DNA from: JALOLG01 sp963776935
Lineage (GTDB): Bacteria > Actinomycetota > Acidimicrobiia > Acidimicrobiales > Ilumatobacteraceae
Direction: 5' to 3'
DNA length: 64,000 nucleotides
NCBI GenBank assembly: GCA_963776935.1
Contig: CAVZOP010000002.1
Coordinates: 558,001-622,000 of the forward strand
How positions within the stretch are numbered: the first letter of the stretch is position 1; every line of letters starts with the position of its first letter. The notes beneath the pieces are model-generated. The model was not told where the DNA came from. It did no database searches and saw only the letters and a program-made list of their open reading frames with translations. Positions 37,082 to 45,048 of the stretch are shown here, piece by piece. The position numbers and the translations under genes were made by a program.

Positions 37082-37174
37082 CGGCAACCCGCGACCCTGT
37101 TGTCGGGTTCGGTAGTCGCTGACCACTCAGTCCCACGGCAACCCGCCACCTGTTGTCGGGTTCGGTCGTCGCAC
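37078..37174 (+). repeat. Imperfect tandem duplication adjoining the tRNA 3' end
   Basis: Two copies of about 43 bp start at CCCACGGCAACCCG (37078 and 37132) and end near GTTGTCGGGTTCGGT-GTCGC. The first copy begins inside the last bases of the tRNA. Each copy has AACCCG...CGGGTT inverted arms that can form a small hairpin, so they may serve as processing or termination signals. Confidence 0.6.
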
Positions 37175-37188
37175 CAGCCGGTTCTCTC

Positions 37189-37668
37189 TCACACGCGCTT
37201 CAACGGCGGGACACGCCAGACGACCTGTCGACCGGATCGCATCGCCTCGTCGTGTTGCGCTCGAAGTCCCGCGGTCGACACCGAGACGAAGCCGTGCTGG
37301 TCGCACCAGACCTTCATGGTGGCACCCAGAGAATCCAACGGCCACGCGACCGGTTGGCTCGGATGTCGCAGCTCGCGTTGCAGCACGTCGAGACGATTCC
37401 TACGGCGGGGCAGATGGGCGTTCAGCGGGTCGTCACGAACGTTCCAGCGGACGACCGGTCCGCTCGTGTCGGCGTTGAGCCCGGGATGGCGGTCGGGTGA
37501 GTACTCGGCCCGGACCACTGCGAGCGGACAGCCGCAGGATCTGCAGCGCACCCGGACGGTCGGCCGGTCGACGCTCACGAGGAGGCTCCCGACGATCCAA
37601 GGTTCGCGCCAATCGTCATGGGGGTTGATGTGTCCCGCTGCGGTCACGCTGAAACAGTCTCCCGGCAT
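37189..37668 (-). CDS. Hypothetical protein with zinc-finger-like cysteines
   Basis: The 159-residue product starts at the ATG at 37668; a GTG at 37647 preceded by GGGAGA is an alternative. It contains VRCRSCGCPLAVVRAEYSPD and a later VWCDQHGFVSVSTAGL, so CxxC and C/H residues could bind zinc. VVRWNVRDDPLNAHLPRRRN lies between. I do not recognise the family. Codon use supports a real gene. It is isolated between the tRNA and the Excalibur lipoprotein gene. Confidence 0.55.
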   Translation of the reverse strand: MPGDCFSVTAAGHINPHDDWREPWIVGSLLVSVDRPTVRVRCRSCGCPLAVVRAEYSPDRHPGLNADTSGPVVRWNVRDDPLNAHLPRRRNRLDVLQRELRHPSQPVAWPLDSLGATMKVWCDQHGFVSVSTAGLRAQHDEAMRSGRQVVWRVPPLKRV

Positions 37669-37891
37669 GCGTTCGAGCGCCTACGGACCGCACCGCGAAC
37701 GGCTGAATTCACACGCTGAACTGGGCTCGCGTCGCTGAATGGGAGGCTGCGAGGCACCCCGCCGCGGTGCCGAGCGAAGTTGGGGCGGTCGGCCGGGGCC
37801 GAAAGGGGGCCCTGGGGCGATACTCGGCCGACCGCCCGCAACTGCAACCTGTTCCCACCCACGGCGATGCTCAAACATCAGATTCGATGTT

Positions 37892-38476
37892 TCAGTCCCC
37901 GAATCCACCTTCACAAACGACGCCGTCGCCATCGGCGTCGTCGTACCACTCGTACTCAGGATCGACGCCCCTGCGGTAGTCGACGTACCCGGCATCGTTG
38001 GCCTCCTGACACGTGTCGAAACGGGGATCCAGGTCCGCCGTGTCGGGTGGGTCCGGCTGTGCATCTGTTCCGCATCCGATGAACTTGTAGAGGTTGTCGC
38101 CGTGCTTGGCGTAGGCGGACGCCTTCAGACCGGCGTCCGTCGGACCGGCCTTCGTGGTCCAGTCCCAGATGCTCAGGCCGAGCTGCTCGCAATCGGGGAT
38201 GGCGGCGAGCAGGTCGAGCTCGTAGATCGCCGTCGGCTTGCCCTGCGTGAACTCGCTCAGCTCACCGACGCCCTCTTGGATCGTCATCGTGCCGCCGTCG
38301 AGCAGCTGCGCGTCGTACGTCAGCGCCGGTCGCTGTACCTCGGTGGTCGTCGTGGTGGTCGTCGTGGCGATCGTGGCGATGGGTGTGCCCTCGGTTTGGT
38401 CGCCGCCGTCGTTCGACGAACCGCAGGCAGCAAGCAATGCGATGATGCACGCAATCGGCAGCCCCCGCGCCCGCAT
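37892..38476 (-). CDS. Lipoprotein with C-terminal Excalibur domain
   Basis: This 194-residue product has a lipoprotein signal peptide with lipobox LAAC (LPIACIIALLAACGSS). A Thr-rich spacer (IATTTTTTTTEV) and a central domain (YDAQLLDGGTMTIQEGVGEL to YKFIGCGTD) of unknown fold follow. The end (RFDTCQEANDAGYVDYRRGV, ADGDGVVCE) is an Excalibur calcium-binding motif, with the DxDxDGxxCE-like loop. Proteins of this type are exported and lie at the cell surface. It is read away from the FMN-binding protein gene, with 168 bp between. Confidence 0.75.
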   Translation of the reverse strand: MRARGLPIACIIALLAACGSSNDGGDQTEGTPIATIATTTTTTTTEVQRPALTYDAQLLDGGTMTIQEGVGELSEFTQGKPTAIYELDLLAAIPDCEQLGLSIWDWTTKAGPTDAGLKASAYAKHGDNLYKFIGCGTDAQPDPPDTADLDPRFDTCQEANDAGYVDYRRGVDPEYEWYDDADGDGVVCEGGFGD

Positions 38477-38644
38477 CGGTCAAGTGTAGATCGCGTCGCC
38501 GGTCCATGAGCGGTCGACAACGCCTCCAACACGTGGACCGGAAAGATGTGCACGGGCTGTGACCGAATGCCCTAACACCCCGCGGGTGATCGCGCACAAC
38601 ATGGGGGATACGGGGGGCCGGGTCATCGACCAGGAGGTCCACAC

Positions 38645-39085
38645 ATGACCAACGAGAGTGTGCATCGGTCGGAGATCCCGGCGTGGGACTGCTACCAACT
38701 GCTCGACGATCACCGGACCGGCCGGCTGGGGATCATCGAACACGGCTACCCGATCGCGATCCCTGTCAGCTACCGGTTGGCGGGGACGTCGTCCGCCCGT
38801 CGCATCGTGGTCCGTACCGCCCCGAACACGACGATCGCCCAGTACGAGGGGCGTGCGTCGCTCGAGATCGACCAGATCGACGAGACCGACAAGACCGCCT
38901 GGAGCGTCATCGCCCGTGGGACCCTCCACCGTCTCTACGGTGACGACACGTTTCCCGACCCGCAGCCGTGGCTGATCGTGGGCCGCCAGCAATGGCTCGC
39001 GCTCGACGTGGTCGCCGTGAGTGGGCGTCGGTTCGTCGCCCGACCGGCTGGTGATGGTGAGGGCTTCCAGTGGCGCTTCGAATGA
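38645..39085 (+). CDS. Pyridoxamine 5'-phosphate oxidase-like flavin-binding protein
   Basis: This 146-residue split-barrel protein follows a perfect AGGAGGT ribosome-binding site. The fold shows in CYQLLDDHRTGRLGIIEHGY, IAIPVSYRLAG, ASLEIDQIDETDKTAWSVIA and GTLHRLYGDD. Small members of this group bind FMN or F420 and are often annotated as nitroimidazole reductase-like or stress proteins. No substrate can be set. It stands alone. Confidence 0.78.
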   Translation: MTNESVHRSEIPAWDCYQLLDDHRTGRLGIIEHGYPIAIPVSYRLAGTSSARRIVVRTAPNTTIAQYEGRASLEIDQIDETDKTAWSVIARGTLHRLYGDDTFPDPQPWLIVGRQQWLALDVVAVSGRRFVARPAGDGEGFQWRFE

Positions 39086-39201
39086 CACCCGGTGCGGCCC
39101 GGCACGCCGGGCGCGTTGGATTGTCTGCGCATTTGCGATAGCCAAGGGAGAAGCGGGCTCTTCAAGACCGAGCGCTTCGGCCACGCGAGGAGCACCAGGG
39201 C

Positions 39202-40083
39202 ATGTCAGCAAAACGTTCGACGACTGTGTACGGGGGCGTCGCCGCGGCCGTGGTCGCCACGCTCGTGGTCAGCCAATGCGCCGACGGGTCGACGCCGTCG
39301 GCGGTCCAGCCCTCCGTCACCGTGGTCGACGTCCGCCCTCAACCCACGGTCGCCGGACCCGCCGTCTCTGATCCGCCGTCGCAAGCGACCACGGCGCTAC
39401 CCGCGTCGACCGTGGCAACGTCCACCTCGACGACACTCGTCGTGGTCACCACCACGACGCTGCCGGTCGACGAAGCGGCGGCCGGTCCCGCCGACGCCGG
39501 CGTCGCCGCGCCCGTTCGCGGCGATCAGGTCCAGCTCACCGAGCCGATCCCGGCGCCGGCCACGACCACCACCACCGAGCCGCCGCCTCCTCCGACGACG
39601 CGGCCGTCCGCCGCGCCACAGCCGAACCCCACCCAGCCGCCCTCATCGCCGACGACCCAACCGTCCGGGCCGCCGCCGACCGAACCGCCGGCACCTCCTC
39701 CGGCCTCGACGTCCAATGACGCCATCGTCCTCACCAATCAAGAGCGCGCCAACGCCGGGCTCGCGCCGTTGAGCGCCAACGGGGCGTTGAACAGTGCGGC
39801 GGCGGTCCACTCGGCCGATCAGGCCGCACGAAACCAGATGACGCACACCGGTTCGGACGGTTCGAACGCCGGCGACCGGATCCGTGCCGCCGGCTACTCG
39901 CCGGGCACGTGGGGCGAGAACGTGGCTGCCGGCTACTCGAGCGCGTCGTCCGTGGTCGCCGGTTGGATGGGGAGCAGCGGTCACCGCGCCAACATCTTGA
40001 ACCCGGCGTTCACCCAGATCGGCGTCGCATCGGCGACCTCGGCGGACGGCACCCGGTACTGGACGATGGTCCTCGCCGGCTGA
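39202..40083 (+). CDS. Secreted CAP (SCP-like) domain protein
   Basis: This 293-residue protein has an N-terminal signal or anchor segment (TVYGGVAAAVVATLVVSQCA; the Cys may be a lipobox). A Thr/Pro-rich linker of about 140 residues precedes the C-terminal CAP domain (about 174-293). CAP motifs are LTNQERANAGLAPLSAN, AVHSADQAARNQMTHTG (His), TWGENVAAGY (GEN) and MGSSGHRANILNPAF (GHRxNIL). Bacterial CAP proteins are extracytoplasmic with mostly unknown roles. RBS-like AGGAG stands 8 bases before the ATG. Confidence 0.82.
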   Translation: MSAKRSTTVYGGVAAAVVATLVVSQCADGSTPSAVQPSVTVVDVRPQPTVAGPAVSDPPSQATTALPASTVATSTSTTLVVVTTTTLPVDEAAAGPADAGVAAPVRGDQVQLTEPIPAPATTTTTEPPPPPTTRPSAAPQPNPTQPPSSPTTQPSGPPPTEPPAPPPASTSNDAIVLTNQERANAGLAPLSANGALNSAAAVHSADQAARNQMTHTGSDGSNAGDRIRAAGYSPGTWGENVAAGYSSASSVVAGWMGSSGHRANILNPAFTQIGVASATSADGTRYWTMVLAG

Positions 40084-40089
40084 GCCGAC

Positions 40090-40187
40090 CGATCAGACAG
40101 AGCATCCGATCAGACAGAGCATCCGATCAGACAGGGCAGCCGATCAGACAGGGCAGCCGATCAGACAGGGCAGCCGATCAGACAGAC
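40090..40187. repeat. 17-bp tandem repeat array (five full units plus a partial)
   Basis: The units are CGATCAGACAGAGCATC (two) and CGATCAGACAGGGCAGC (three), followed by a partial CGATCAGACAGAC. They are head to tail without spacers, just after the CAP gene stop. Unit length 17 is not a multiple of three, so they are not a coding repeat. They are not CRISPR because there are no unique spacers. Confidence 0.85.
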
Positions 40188-40462
40188 GGGATCGGCGGAG
40201 GCGGTTGGGGAAGCGGCGGAACCGGCGCGGGCTGCGGATCGGGGATCGGCGGCGACGGCTCGGGCATCGGCGGGTACGGCTGCGGGGTCGGCTGCGGGAT
40301 CGGCGGCCCCGGTTGCGGGTACGGCTCCGGTCCAGGTTGGGGGACCGGCGGACCGGGTTGCGGGTACGGCTCCGGTCCGGGTTGAGGGATCGGTGGGCCG
40401 GGTTGCGGGTACGGCTCCGGGTCGGGGGTGGGGACCGGCGGAACGGGGGTGGGATCGGTCAT
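40178..40462 (-). CDS. Possible proline-rich repeat protein (94 residues)
   Basis: This ORF encodes about 45 percent proline, with repeats of PQPGPPIPQPGPEPY type (about 16 residues, 48 bp, three units between about 40300 and 40430). The repeat length keeps the reading frame, which favours a real protein. Against it, no ribosome-binding site precedes the ATG, which lies 2 bases from a long hairpin. No signal peptide is present. It may be a fragment or a spurious ORF. Confidence 0.4.
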   Translation of the reverse strand: MTDPTPVPPVPTPDPEPYPQPGPPIPQPGPEPYPQPGPPVPQPGPEPYPQPGPPIPQPTPQPYPPMPEPSPPIPDPQPAPVPPLPQPPPPIPSV

Positions 40463-40464
40463 GG

Positions 40465-40506
40465 GGTCGAGGGTTCCCCGGCAATGATGCCGGTGAACCC
40501 TCGACC
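40465..40506. terminator. Long hairpin, probable terminator of the 40549 gene
   Basis: The arms GGTCGAGGGTTC (40465-40476) and GAACCCTCGACC (40495-40506) pair perfectly. The inner CCGGC/GCCGG extends the stem to 17 pairs with one mismatch and a six-base loop, AATGAT. It lies 43 bp beyond the stop of the secreted protein gene. There is no T-run, so it may be a non-canonical or processing structure. Confidence 0.6.
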
Positions 40507-40548
40507 AAGCCTTTACCCCCAGCCGTTACTCGGAGTGATTCGAGTCGG

Positions 40549-41853
40549 TCACTCGACGGTGAGGTTGTCCCAGTGCCATGTGGTGGTGACGTCGAACCCT
40601 TGATCCTTGGTGGGGGTGTAGTGGTGCGTCGACAGGATCACTCGGGAGTTGTCGGGGAGCGAGACGTTGCTGGCGACACCGACCCAATCAGCACCGCTGG
40701 TCTGTACCCGGAACTCGACACGGTTGCCGGACAGTTCAGTCAGGCAGTGGGTGCGCCGAATCGCTACTGAGGCACGACCTTCTTGATCGCTCGGACTACC
40801 GAATCGTCCGACAACCTCACCATTCAGAAGCATCGTTGTGTCGCCTGCGATCGGGGCAACACCGATGTCGAACACACCAGTTACGTGCGGACGCACCGTG
40901 CCGTCGATTTCGAAGAGGTCGGGGTTGTTGAACGAGATCCGGTGCCCGGAAGGGTGCGGGGTGTTGATCACCGAAGCCGGAACGACGAGCACTTCGACCC
41001 ATTGACGTTTGCCGAGGCTGGCGGAAACGTTCATTTCCCAGCACACCTTGCGGACCGTCGGGAAGACCTGGTTGGGTGACATGCTCATTGTGCTGTAGCC
41101 GTCGACTTCGCCCATCGATGTCATGACGTGGCCGCCGCCGTTCGGGCACCAGTACACGGCGCCCGCCCGGTCGTTGGCGTTGAGCGTTCGCTTGGTGGCA
41201 GCCGGGTCGCCGCAGGTGAGGCCGTGGTCTCCCTGCCAGGTTCCCGACGGCTGGCCGCCATCGTGGTCGGTGCGATGATGGACCTCGATTTCCCACTGAT
41301 CGAGATCCGAAGCTGCATCGAAGATCTCGACGAACGCTCCCGTCGATGGCTGTGTCGTGGTGGGTGCGACCGTGGTGGGTGCGACCGTGGTGGGTGCGAC
41401 CGTGGTGGGTGCGACGGTGGTGGGTGCGACGGTCGTGGGTGTGGGCGGGGGCGTGGTGCAGAACGACTTCGGCAGACCGCGCGGAACGAAGATCCGGGTG
41501 CGAGTCAGCCCATTGGCGCTCCATCCGTCGAGACAGGCAGTCGGCACGGTGCACCCGCCGACGGTCACGTTCTTCGGGGTGATGACACGTTGGACCGTAT
41601 TGCCGGTGAGGGTGTACTCATCCCAGCAGTCCGTGGCGGCGGCGTGCGCTGTGTCGGTCGCGGTGTTGGCCACCACGAACGATGTCGCACCGAGGGCGAC
41701 CACGAGGGCGGTTATCAGCCACCTCGATGCGCGAGGGCTGCCGGGGTGTCGTGACGGACGAGAGGCCGCTTCGCGGTCGAGGGCGAGCGCCTTGAGGTTT
41801 CGGCGAGTTTGCGGGGAGATGGTCGCAGGCGAGTTGCGGCGAGCGTCATGCAT
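40549..41853 (-). CDS. Secreted protein with TTVAP linker and shared C-terminal domain (paralogue A)
   Basis: The 434-residue product has its membrane or signal segment at about 45-70 (RWLITALVVALGATSFVVAN). An N-terminal domain with cysteines (CWDEYTLTGNTVQRVIT, GWSANGLTRTRIFVP) leads to a TTVAP repeat linker. The C-terminal domain of about 260 residues begins FVEIFDAASDLDQWEIEVHH and is shared with paralogue B at 42225. It has beta-rich, concanavalin-like character (DGGQPSGTWQGDHG, HYTPTKDQGFDVTTTWHWDN). The N-terminal module recurs in Acidimicrobiia. It is probably bound to or released from the cell surface. The AAAGGA before the ATG and an upstream element are shared with paralogue B. Confidence 0.75.
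   Translation of the reverse strand: MHDARRNSPATISPQTRRNLKALALDREAASRPSRHPGSPRASRWLITALVVALGATSFVVANTATDTAHAAATDCWDEYTLTGNTVQRVITPKNVTVGGCTVPTACLDGWSANGLTRTRIFVPRGLPKSFCTTPPPTPTTVAPTTVAPTTVAPTTVAPTTVAPTTTQPSTGAFVEIFDAASDLDQWEIEVHHRTDHDGGQPSGTWQGDHGLTCGDPAATKRTLNANDRAGAVYWCPNGGGHVMTSMGEVDGYSTMSMSPNQVFPTVRKVCWEMNVSASLGKRQWVEVLVVPASVINTPHPSGHRISFNNPDLFEIDGTVRPHVTGVFDIGVAPIAGDTTMLLNGEVVGRFGSPSDQEGRASVAIRRTHCLTELSGNRVEFRVQTSGADWVGVASNVSLPDNSRVILSTHHYTPTKDQGFDVTTTWHWDNLTVE
40883..41415 (-). repeat. Identical tract shared with 42562-43094 (copy 1)
   Basis: About 533 bp read as identical to the segment starting at 42562 (offset 1679). It covers most of the C-terminal domain and the start of the linker repeats. 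Flanking coding sequence on both sides has diverged, as expected for gene conversion or recent partial duplication. Confidence 0.85.
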
Positions 41854-41912
41854 GGGGGGAACATCCTTTGTGGAGGCCCATTTGCAGAGACCGCTGACGA
41901 CAACGCGACAAC

Positions 41913-41946
41913 TCTCCGGATCACGTCAGATCACGTTAAACGAGGG
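41913..41946 (-). promoter_or_regulatory. Upstream element shared by both paralogues (copy A)
   Basis: On the minus strand this reads CCCTCGTTTAACGTGATC then TGACGTGATCCGGAGA, with a tandem ACGTGA. It is 60 bp upstream of the ATG. The same element stands 63 bp upstream of paralogue B (44471-44504), which suggests a shared operator or promoter. Confidence 0.6.
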
Positions 41947-42224
41947 CAAGTAATTTACGCTGGCAGTGTTGTAGTGGCCACCGGGCGTAGGAAACGCCGT
42001 TTCGCGATCTTGCTTCTGTCTTGACGCCTCGATTGCGGGGAGATGACGAAAGGCCGTCGCTGAGACAACGATCTCACACACCGTGACCGCACGCTGATGC
42101 GAGGTGCTGGTCAGGGTCCACGCGGTTGCCGTGGCGACAGTCGATCCCTGGATGCGTGCCGATGACCGCCGTCACGATCCCGCGTCGGCAGCTGTCAAGG
42201 TTTCGTCTGCTCCCGCTCGTGTGG
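41947..42224. other. Non-coding spacer between paralogues
   Basis: No gene is supported here. Parts of it (about 41947-42090) resemble the sequence upstream of paralogue B (about 44505-44650), so the original duplication included the upstream flank. Confidence 0.5.
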
Positions 42225-44408
42225 CTACTCGACGGTGAGGTTGTCCCAGTGCCAGGTGGTGGTGACGTCGAACCCTTGGTCCTTGGTGGGGGTGTAGTGG
42301 TGCGTCGAGAGGATCACTCGGGAGTTGTCGGGGAGCGAAACGTTGTCGACGATTCGCACGTACGGAGTGGTCTGCGTGTCGACTCGATACTCGACACGGT
42401 TGCCGGACAGTTCAGTCAGGCAGTGGGTGCGCCGAATCGCGACCGATGCTCGTCCTTCCGGGTCGTTCGGGCTGTCGGGCCATCTCGCGACGACCGTCCC
42501 ACCCATGAGCATCGCCGAATCCCCGGAGATGGGCGCCACGCCGACATCGAGCATCCCTGGCACGTGCGGACGCACCGTGCCGTCGATTTCGAAGAGGTCG
42601 GGGTTGTTGAACGAGATCCGGTGCCCGGAAGGGTGCGGGGTGTTGATCACCGAAGCCGGAACGACGAGCACTTCGACCCATTGACGTTTGCCGAGGCTGG
42701 CGGAAACGTTCATTTCCCAGCACACCTTGCGGACCGTCGGGAAGACCTGGTTGGGTGACATGCTCATTGTGCTGTAGCCGTCGACTTCGCCCATCGATGT
42801 CATGACGTGGCCGCCGCCGTTCGGGCACCAGTACACGGCGCCCGCCCGGTCGTTGGCGTTGAGCGTTCGCTTGGTGGCAGCCGGGTCGCCGCAGGTGAGG
42901 CCGTGGTCTCCCTGCCAGGTTCCCGACGGCTGGCCGCCATCGTGGTCGGTGCGATGATGGACCTCGATTTCCCACTGATCGAGATCCGAAGCTGCATCGA
43001 AGATCTCGACGAACGCTCCCGTCGATGGCTGTGTCGTGGTGGGTGCGACCGTGGTGGGTGCGACCGTGGTGGGTGCGACCGTGGTGGGTGCGACCGTGGT
43101 GGGTGCGACCGTGGTGGGTGCCGTCGTGGCCGGCGAGGTGGTCGTCGGTGCGGTCGTGGTGGTCGCCGGAGCAGTGGTGGTCGGAGCCGTCGGCCCGACA
43201 GCTGTCGACGGGCCGAAGTTGGCTTGCGTCCAGATCTTGTTCCTCAGGTACTCGTCGACCCTGGCGATGTACTGGACGGCCGCCGCCGTGCGCCAGCGAC
43301 CGGAGAACCACACGCCGGTGCAGCCCATGGCGTCGCCGCTGCGGTACTCGGCGCCGCGCTCGACAGTGTTGAGCCACGTGAGCTTGCCCTCGAAGCAGTC
43401 TCGCCAGATCTGGTACGTGTAGTCGACGTTGTATGCCGACGACCGCTTGGCGTTGTCGTCCTCGAACGCGCTGCCGTGATACGGAACGCGAACCTGGCCG
43501 AGCCCGAACGACTCGCCGTTGTCGCCGACGTTCGTCATCGTCCACCATGACTCGAGCGCGATCTGGGCCCGCACGAGGTCCTCGTCGATGCCCCATTTGC
43601 ACGCCGCCCACTGGAGGATCTCGTCGGTCGTGCCGGTGAAGTTGCCCGTCACGCGCGGGAACTCGTTGTTGGGGTTCGTGCCGCGCGTTGCGTTGTAGGT
43701 CGCGTTCTCGGGTCGGTTCTCGGTCATCCGGCGGACACGTGTCGCACACTCCTGCTCGGTCGGCAGCACTGCTCCGACGGGCAGCGTGGCGAACCGGCCA
43801 GTCGGTGGGGGCGTCGGCGGGGTGGTGGTCGCTGGCGCGGTGGTCGCCGGAGCGGTGGTCGCCGGAGCCGTGGTGGGCGGTGTCGTGGTGGGAGGTGGAG
43901 TCGTCGCCCCGACGGTCTCGCATCTTGCGACCTGCTCGCCGTTCAGGCACGTGTCGCGCTTTCCGCTGTCGCCGCGGAGGATGTCGGTCCCGTTGCCACC
44001 GTCGAGGTAGTCGTCACCCGAGCTGCCGTAGATGCGGTCGTTGCCGTCGGCGCCGCACAGTCGGTCGTTGCCCTGCATGCCGTAGATGACGTCGTCGCCG
44101 GCGCCGGCCCAGATCACGTCGTTGCGGCTGGTCCCGACCAGCACGTCGTTGCGCGACGACCCCCGGATCGTCGCACTGGCAGAGGTGCACAACGACGGCT
44201 CGATCTGCTTGCTCGCCGTGTTGGCCACGACGAACGATGTCGCGCCGAGCGCCACGACCGCGCCCGTCACGAACAGACGCGATGAGCCGCGGGTAGCACC
44301 GACGCGCGTGTTACGAGACGCCGTAATGCGTTCGAGCGCGAGGGCCTTGCGTCCTTGACGCGACGGCCGGTCGGTCGGCTCATGCGAAAGTCGTGGAGCG
44401 TGACGCAT
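42225..44408 (-). CDS. Secreted RTX-repeat, lysozyme-like protein (paralogue B)
   Basis: This 727-residue protein has a signal or anchor segment (FVTGAVVALGATSFVVANTA) at about 47-66. RTX-type calcium repeats (about 85-155) include WAGAGDDVIYGMQGNDRL and GSSGDDYLDGGNGTD. A Thr/Pro linker precedes a lytic-transglycosylase/lysozyme-like domain (about 215-395) with ILQWAACKWGIDEDLVRAQI, the candidate catalytic Glu in ALESWW, GESFGLGQVR and WRTAAAVQYIARVDEYL. A TTVAP linker and the C-terminal domain shared with paralogue A follow. It may cut peptidoglycan at the cell surface while the C-terminal domain binds a glycan. That role is inference. The upstream element is shared with paralogue A. Confidence 0.75.
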   Translation of the reverse strand: MRHAPRLSHEPTDRPSRQGRKALALERITASRNTRVGATRGSSRLFVTGAVVALGATSFVVANTASKQIEPSLCTSASATIRGSSRNDVLVGTSRNDVIWAGAGDDVIYGMQGNDRLCGADGNDRIYGSSGDDYLDGGNGTDILRGDSGKRDTCLNGEQVARCETVGATTPPPTTTPPTTAPATTAPATTAPATTTPPTPPPTGRFATLPVGAVLPTEQECATRVRRMTENRPENATYNATRGTNPNNEFPRVTGNFTGTTDEILQWAACKWGIDEDLVRAQIALESWWTMTNVGDNGESFGLGQVRVPYHGSAFEDDNAKRSSAYNVDYTYQIWRDCFEGKLTWLNTVERGAEYRSGDAMGCTGVWFSGRWRTAAAVQYIARVDEYLRNKIWTQANFGPSTAVGPTAPTTTAPATTTTAPTTTSPATTAPTTVAPTTVAPTTVAPTTVAPTTVAPTTTQPSTGAFVEIFDAASDLDQWEIEVHHRTDHDGGQPSGTWQGDHGLTCGDPAATKRTLNANDRAGAVYWCPNGGGHVMTSMGEVDGYSTMSMSPNQVFPTVRKVCWEMNVSASLGKRQWVEVLVVPASVINTPHPSGHRISFNNPDLFEIDGTVRPHVPGMLDVGVAPISGDSAMLMGGTVVARWPDSPNDPEGRASVAIRRTHCLTELSGNRVEYRVDTQTTPYVRIVDNVSLPDNSRVILSTHHYTPTKDQGFDVTTTWHWDNLTVE
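42562..43094 (-). repeat. Identical tract shared with 40883-41415 (copy 2)
   Basis: This is the second copy of the identical segment of about 533 bp, in the same orientation. Differences reappear outside it, for example the region encoding RVDTQTTPYVRIVDN in paralogue B against RVQTSGADWVGVASN in paralogue A. Confidence 0.85.
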
Positions 44409-44470
44409 GGGGGTACATCCTTTGTGTGGAGCGGGGCCGGCTTGCTGGCATTGCGGAGAACTCGGCGTAT

Positions 44471-44504
44471 TCTCCGGATCACGTCAATTCACGTTAAACG
44501 AGGG
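44471..44504 (-). promoter_or_regulatory. Upstream element shared by both paralogues (copy B)
   Basis: This matches 41913-41946 except for a few bases (CGTGAATTGACGTG in place of CGTGATCTGACGTG). The AT-rich GCAATATTTTTCCCTCG upstream may include the promoter. Confidence 0.6.
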
Positions 44505-44847
44505 AAAAATATTGCACTCGTAGTGTTACGGCGACCACCCCGCGTAAGGAACACCATTGGATGCCATCTTACCACGTTCTTGACGGTTCGATTACGGATC
44601 CATGACGAAGGAGCATCCTGGCGAGACCGATTTCACGCGCCGTGACGGTCCTCCCAGCACCCGAACGGTCCGGTCGCGTGCTCGACGGTCGCCTTGCTCG
44701 ACGTCCCGGCGCATTGCCGACCGGTTGGCGCGGCTCGAACGTGTCAAGTGTTCGTCTGCCGGTCCGGTTGGGATCGCGCTCGCGATTCAGTACCGTTGCA
44801 GCGTTGCGGAGTCGCCCATGACTCTCGACGGAGTCAATGGAGTGAAA
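44505..44847. promoter_or_regulatory. Intergenic region with cold-shock gene leader
   Basis: This is about 340 bp between paralogue B and the cold-shock gene. No protein gene is supported. Cold-shock genes often have long structured leaders, and the promoter-proximal part should lie here. I could not define a specific -10 box or thermosensor. Confidence 0.4.
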
Positions 44848-45048
44848 ATGGCTACAGGTACCGTGAAGTTCTTCAACGACGAGAAGGGCTTCGGCTTCAT
44901 CAGCCGCCCCGATGGTGACGACGTGTTCGTGCACTTCTCCAACATCGAGGGCACCGGCCGACGCACGCTGGCCGATGGTCAGAGCGTGGAATTCGAGATC
45001 GCCCCCGGCCGTAAGGGACCTGAAGCGGTCAACGTGCGGGCGATCTGA
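44848..45048 (+). CDS. Cold-shock protein (CspA family)
   Basis: The ATG at 44848 gives 66 residues, the standard length. It starts MATGTVKFFNDEKGFGFISR with RNP1 as KGFGFI, then RNP2 VFVHFSNIEG, and ends GRKGPEAVNVRAI. It is an OB-fold single-strand nucleic-acid binding RNA chaperone. Its stop abuts the GTG of the next small gene, so both are made from one transcript ending at the terminator near 45324. Confidence 0.93.
   Translation: MATGTVKFFNDEKGFGFISRPDGDDVFVHFSNIEGTGRRTLADGQSVEFEIAPGRKGPEAVNVRAI

Noticed and set aside
40090..40187. CRISPR-like appearance of the 17-bp repeats
   Set aside because: The repeats are contiguous with no spacers, the unit is too short, and no cas gene is present.
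42807..43550. Plus-strand frames opposite the secreted paralogues, duplicated near 41128
   Set aside because: They are shadows that look conserved only because the coding strand below them is duplicated.
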